Source: JBGCEZ01 sp045106735 (GTDB taxonomy: Bacteria > Planctomycetota > Phycisphaerae > Phycisphaerales > SM1A02). From it: a stretch of DNA of 64,000 bases. The notes beneath the pieces were generated by a model that saw only the letters and a list, made by a program, of their open reading frames with translations, was not told where the DNA came from and made no database searches. Every line of letters starts with the position of its first letter. Position 1 is the stretch's first letter. The position numbers and the translations under genes are program-made. Shown one piece after another: positions 62,452 to 64,000 of the stretch. The DNA lies in NCBI GenBank assembly GCA_045106735.1, contig JBGCEZ010000020.1, positions 70,374 through 134,373 on the forward strand. The letters are read 5' to 3'.

Positions 62452-63450
62452 GTGGCCCACGTGTGCGTCAGTCCCGATCGTGGCCCCTCGTTGGAGACGG
62501 GCGCCAGCGCTCTGGCCGGAGAGCCGGGGCCCGGCGAACTCCGCATCCGGATCGCATCGGCCTTGATCAGCGGCCTGGAACGGGCGGTCGCCGGCGGATT
62601 CGGCTCGCACGCTGGCGGATTGGGACACGCCGGCGTGGGCGTGGTGGAAGCGGTGGGCGACGCGGCCGACGCCGAGTGGGTCGGTCGCCGCGTGCTGCCG
62701 GCACCGGTCGGCTGGTGCGGCGAGTGCACCTGGTGCCGCGGCGGCCTGCGCGAGCACTGCGAGACGCGCACGATTCTCGGCGTGCGCGGCGACCGCGGAA
62801 CCATTGGCGCGACGCTGACGGTGCCGGTTCGCGCGGTGCATCCGGTCCCGGACGACGTGACCGACGAGGCCGCGGTGTTCGCTCCGCTGCTCGCGTCGGC
62901 GCTGCAGGTGCGCCGCCAAGTGAGCATTCCCGGCAAGCCGTACGTGACGGTGCTCGGCGATGGTCCGCTCGGCTTGCTTGCCGCACAGGTGCTCATGCCG
63001 ATGAACGCATCCGTTCGCGTCCTCGGCCGGTACTCGGAGAAGCTCGCCCGCTGCGAACGCTGGGGCATCCGCCACCGGCACGTCGACGACGTGGGTCGCC
63101 GCGGCGACCAGGACATCGTCGTGGACTGTACCGGCCGAAGCGAGGGCATCGAACTGGCGGCGCAGCTCGTTCGTCCGCGGGGCACGGTCATCCTCAAGAG
63201 CCTCGTTGGTCCTGGCGGCCGGCTCGTTCCCGGGGCGGACCTGGATCCCCTCGTGATGTCGGAAGTCAGCGTCGTCGGGTCGTGGTTTGGGCCGATCGGC
63301 GACGCACTGCGACTGCTGGCCGTCGGCGGCGTGCAGACGAGCGAGCTCTTGGACCGCCGCGTCCGACTGGACGACGCCACGGGCCAACTTGCCGGCCCGC
63401 GTTCCGGCGGACGACTGGCCACGCTGGTGGACTGTTCGACCGCCCGCTGA
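62452..63450 (+). CDS. medium-chain zinc-type alcohol dehydrogenase-like protein
   Basis: 332 residues from a GTG at 62452 with GGAG 8 nt upstream (VAHVCVSPDRGPSLE). Features of the MDR superfamily: GGLGHAGVGVVEAVG (zinc region), the structural-zinc Cys set in GWCGECTWCRGGLREHC, and the Rossmann motif VTVLGDGPLGLLAAQVL. The catalytic zinc Cys near residue 40 appears to be replaced (SALISGLERAVAGG), so catalytic metal binding is doubtful. Substrate unknown; NAD(P)-dependent oxidation of an alcohol or sugar is the family role. Confidence 0.85.
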   Translation: MAHVCVSPDRGPSLETGASALAGEPGPGELRIRIASALISGLERAVAGGFGSHAGGLGHAGVGVVEAVGDAADAEWVGRRVLPAPVGWCGECTWCRGGLREHCETRTILGVRGDRGTIGATLTVPVRAVHPVPDDVTDEAAVFAPLLASALQVRRQVSIPGKPYVTVLGDGPLGLLAAQVLMPMNASVRVLGRYSEKLARCERWGIRHRHVDDVGRRGDQDIVVDCTGRSEGIELAAQLVRPRGTVILKSLVGPGGRLVPGADLDPLVMSEVSVVGSWFGPIGDALRLLAVGGVQTSELLDRRVRLDDATGQLAGPRSGGRLATLVDCSTAR

Positions 63451-63546
63451 ACGGTCATCGAACGTGACACGCCGATTGCCGGAACACGCTGGCGATCGGG
63501 TACGGTGCAGGTGGTTGGGCGGGTCTGTCCGGCCAGGAGCTGCACC

Positions 63547-64000
63547 ATGCGAATGTTCTGGCCTGTCGTTGCGTTGTCGATCCTCGTGCATGGAGCATGG
63601 GCGATGCCCGGGTTGGCCGGCGTTCAGGCGAGTGTTCGCGCTGATGCCGACGCGAGTGTCCACGCCAACGCTCGGCCCGATACGGCGCCCAATCCTCCGG
63701 TCGCCGCACCCAATGCACCGGCTGCATCCACCGCGCCGATCCGCGTCTACCTCCTCGCCGGTCAGTCCAACATGGAAGGCCACGGCGAGATCCCCTCGCT
63801 CGATCACCTGGCCAATCGGCCGGGCGGCCAGGCGCTGCACGCGCGCCTGCGCGATCGCGATGGCGACGCGTGGGCGATTCGCGATGACGTCTTCATCGCG
63901 TGGCCGGGGCGCGATCGAACGTCCGGCCCGCTGACGGTCGGTTGGGGCGTGCGTCCGACGTCCATCGGCCCGGAACTCGGGTTCGGCACGGTGGTGGGGG
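63547..64000 (+). CDS. sialate O-acetylesterase-like secreted protein, N-terminal part (3' end outside window)
   Basis: At least 151 residues; the frame runs off the window. AGGAG 7 nt upstream supports the ATG at 63547. A signal peptide (MFWPVVALSILVHGAWA) and an Ala/Pro/Asn linker precede the domain, which starts IRVYLLAGQSNMEGHG, the GQSNM Ser motif of SASA/DUF303 carbohydrate acetylesterases, and continues to GPELGFG, the second conserved block. Expected to deacetylate surface or environmental polysaccharide outside the cytoplasm. Confidence 0.85.
   Translation, partial: MRMFWPVVALSILVHGAWAMPGLAGVQASVRADADASVHANARPDTAPNPPVAAPNAPAASTAPIRVYLLAGQSNMEGHGEIPSLDHLANRPGGQALHARLRDRDGDAWAIRDDVFIAWPGRDRTSGPLTVGWGVRPTSIGPELGFGTVVG

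Overview
The window is high-GC bacterial chromosome with a Gram-negative housekeeping content (kdsA for Kdo synthesis, lipoproteins with lipoboxes, a FlgI-related P-ring protein). The many proteins with small CxxC...CPECG zinc ribbons, a MEMO-like protein, DUF1573 and short Zn-ribbon membrane proteins suggest a planctomycete, most likely of the Phycisphaerae; this is an inference from gene style, not a measured placement. No phage, insertion sequence, CRISPR array, rRNA or replication origin was seen.

Layout. 1-25 kb: an EamA transporter end, a family-4-like uracil-DNA glycosylase, dtd, a MEMO-like protein, a lipoprotein carrying DUF1573 plus ankyrin repeats, M32 carboxypeptidase, PepSY membrane protein, uxs, a Zn-ribbon membrane protein, kdsA, DUF1444, a PabA/TrpG amidotransferase, a ZIP transporter, a YtcJ-like amidohydrolase, cinA-folK (overlapping), a thioredoxin-fold secreted protein, a small coiled-coil protein, a DUF3553 protein and a YmdB-like phosphoesterase. 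25.3-29.8 kb: a gene-poor island with a sensor-less sigma-54 activator, a cluster of GTGTCGCA-type dyads, a perfect sigma-54 promoter and one unknown gene, followed by a 91-bp tandem repeat. 29.8-42.2 kb: mostly minus strand: Zn-ribbon protein, smc, FlgI-like lipoprotein, Gly/His-tailed protein, tRNA-Val, ugd, and an overlapping nuclease-family/alkyltransferase pair.

42.4-49.6 kb: six tandem paralogous membrane proteins, each opening with the same five-cysteine ribbon at exactly the same spacing, several joined by 4-nt GTGA/ATGA overlaps. This is the most unusual protein-coding feature. 49.7-64 kb: glyA, htpX, trmL, an EF-G-like GTPase, a DUF885 protein, membrane and HEAT-repeat proteins, a LolA-like lipoprotein with a decayed partial copy beside it, a zinc alcohol-dehydrogenase-like protein, and the start of a sialate O-acetylesterase-like protein that runs off the window.

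Functional links: ugd makes UDP-glucuronate and uxs converts it to UDP-xylose, although the two genes are 29 kb apart. kdsA adds envelope sugar supply. The sigma-54 activator and the sigma-54 promoter 1.1 kb downstream probably form one regulatory unit. Short GC-rich tandem repeats (9-14 bp, 3-6 copies) recur in intergenic DNA and in one coding tail.
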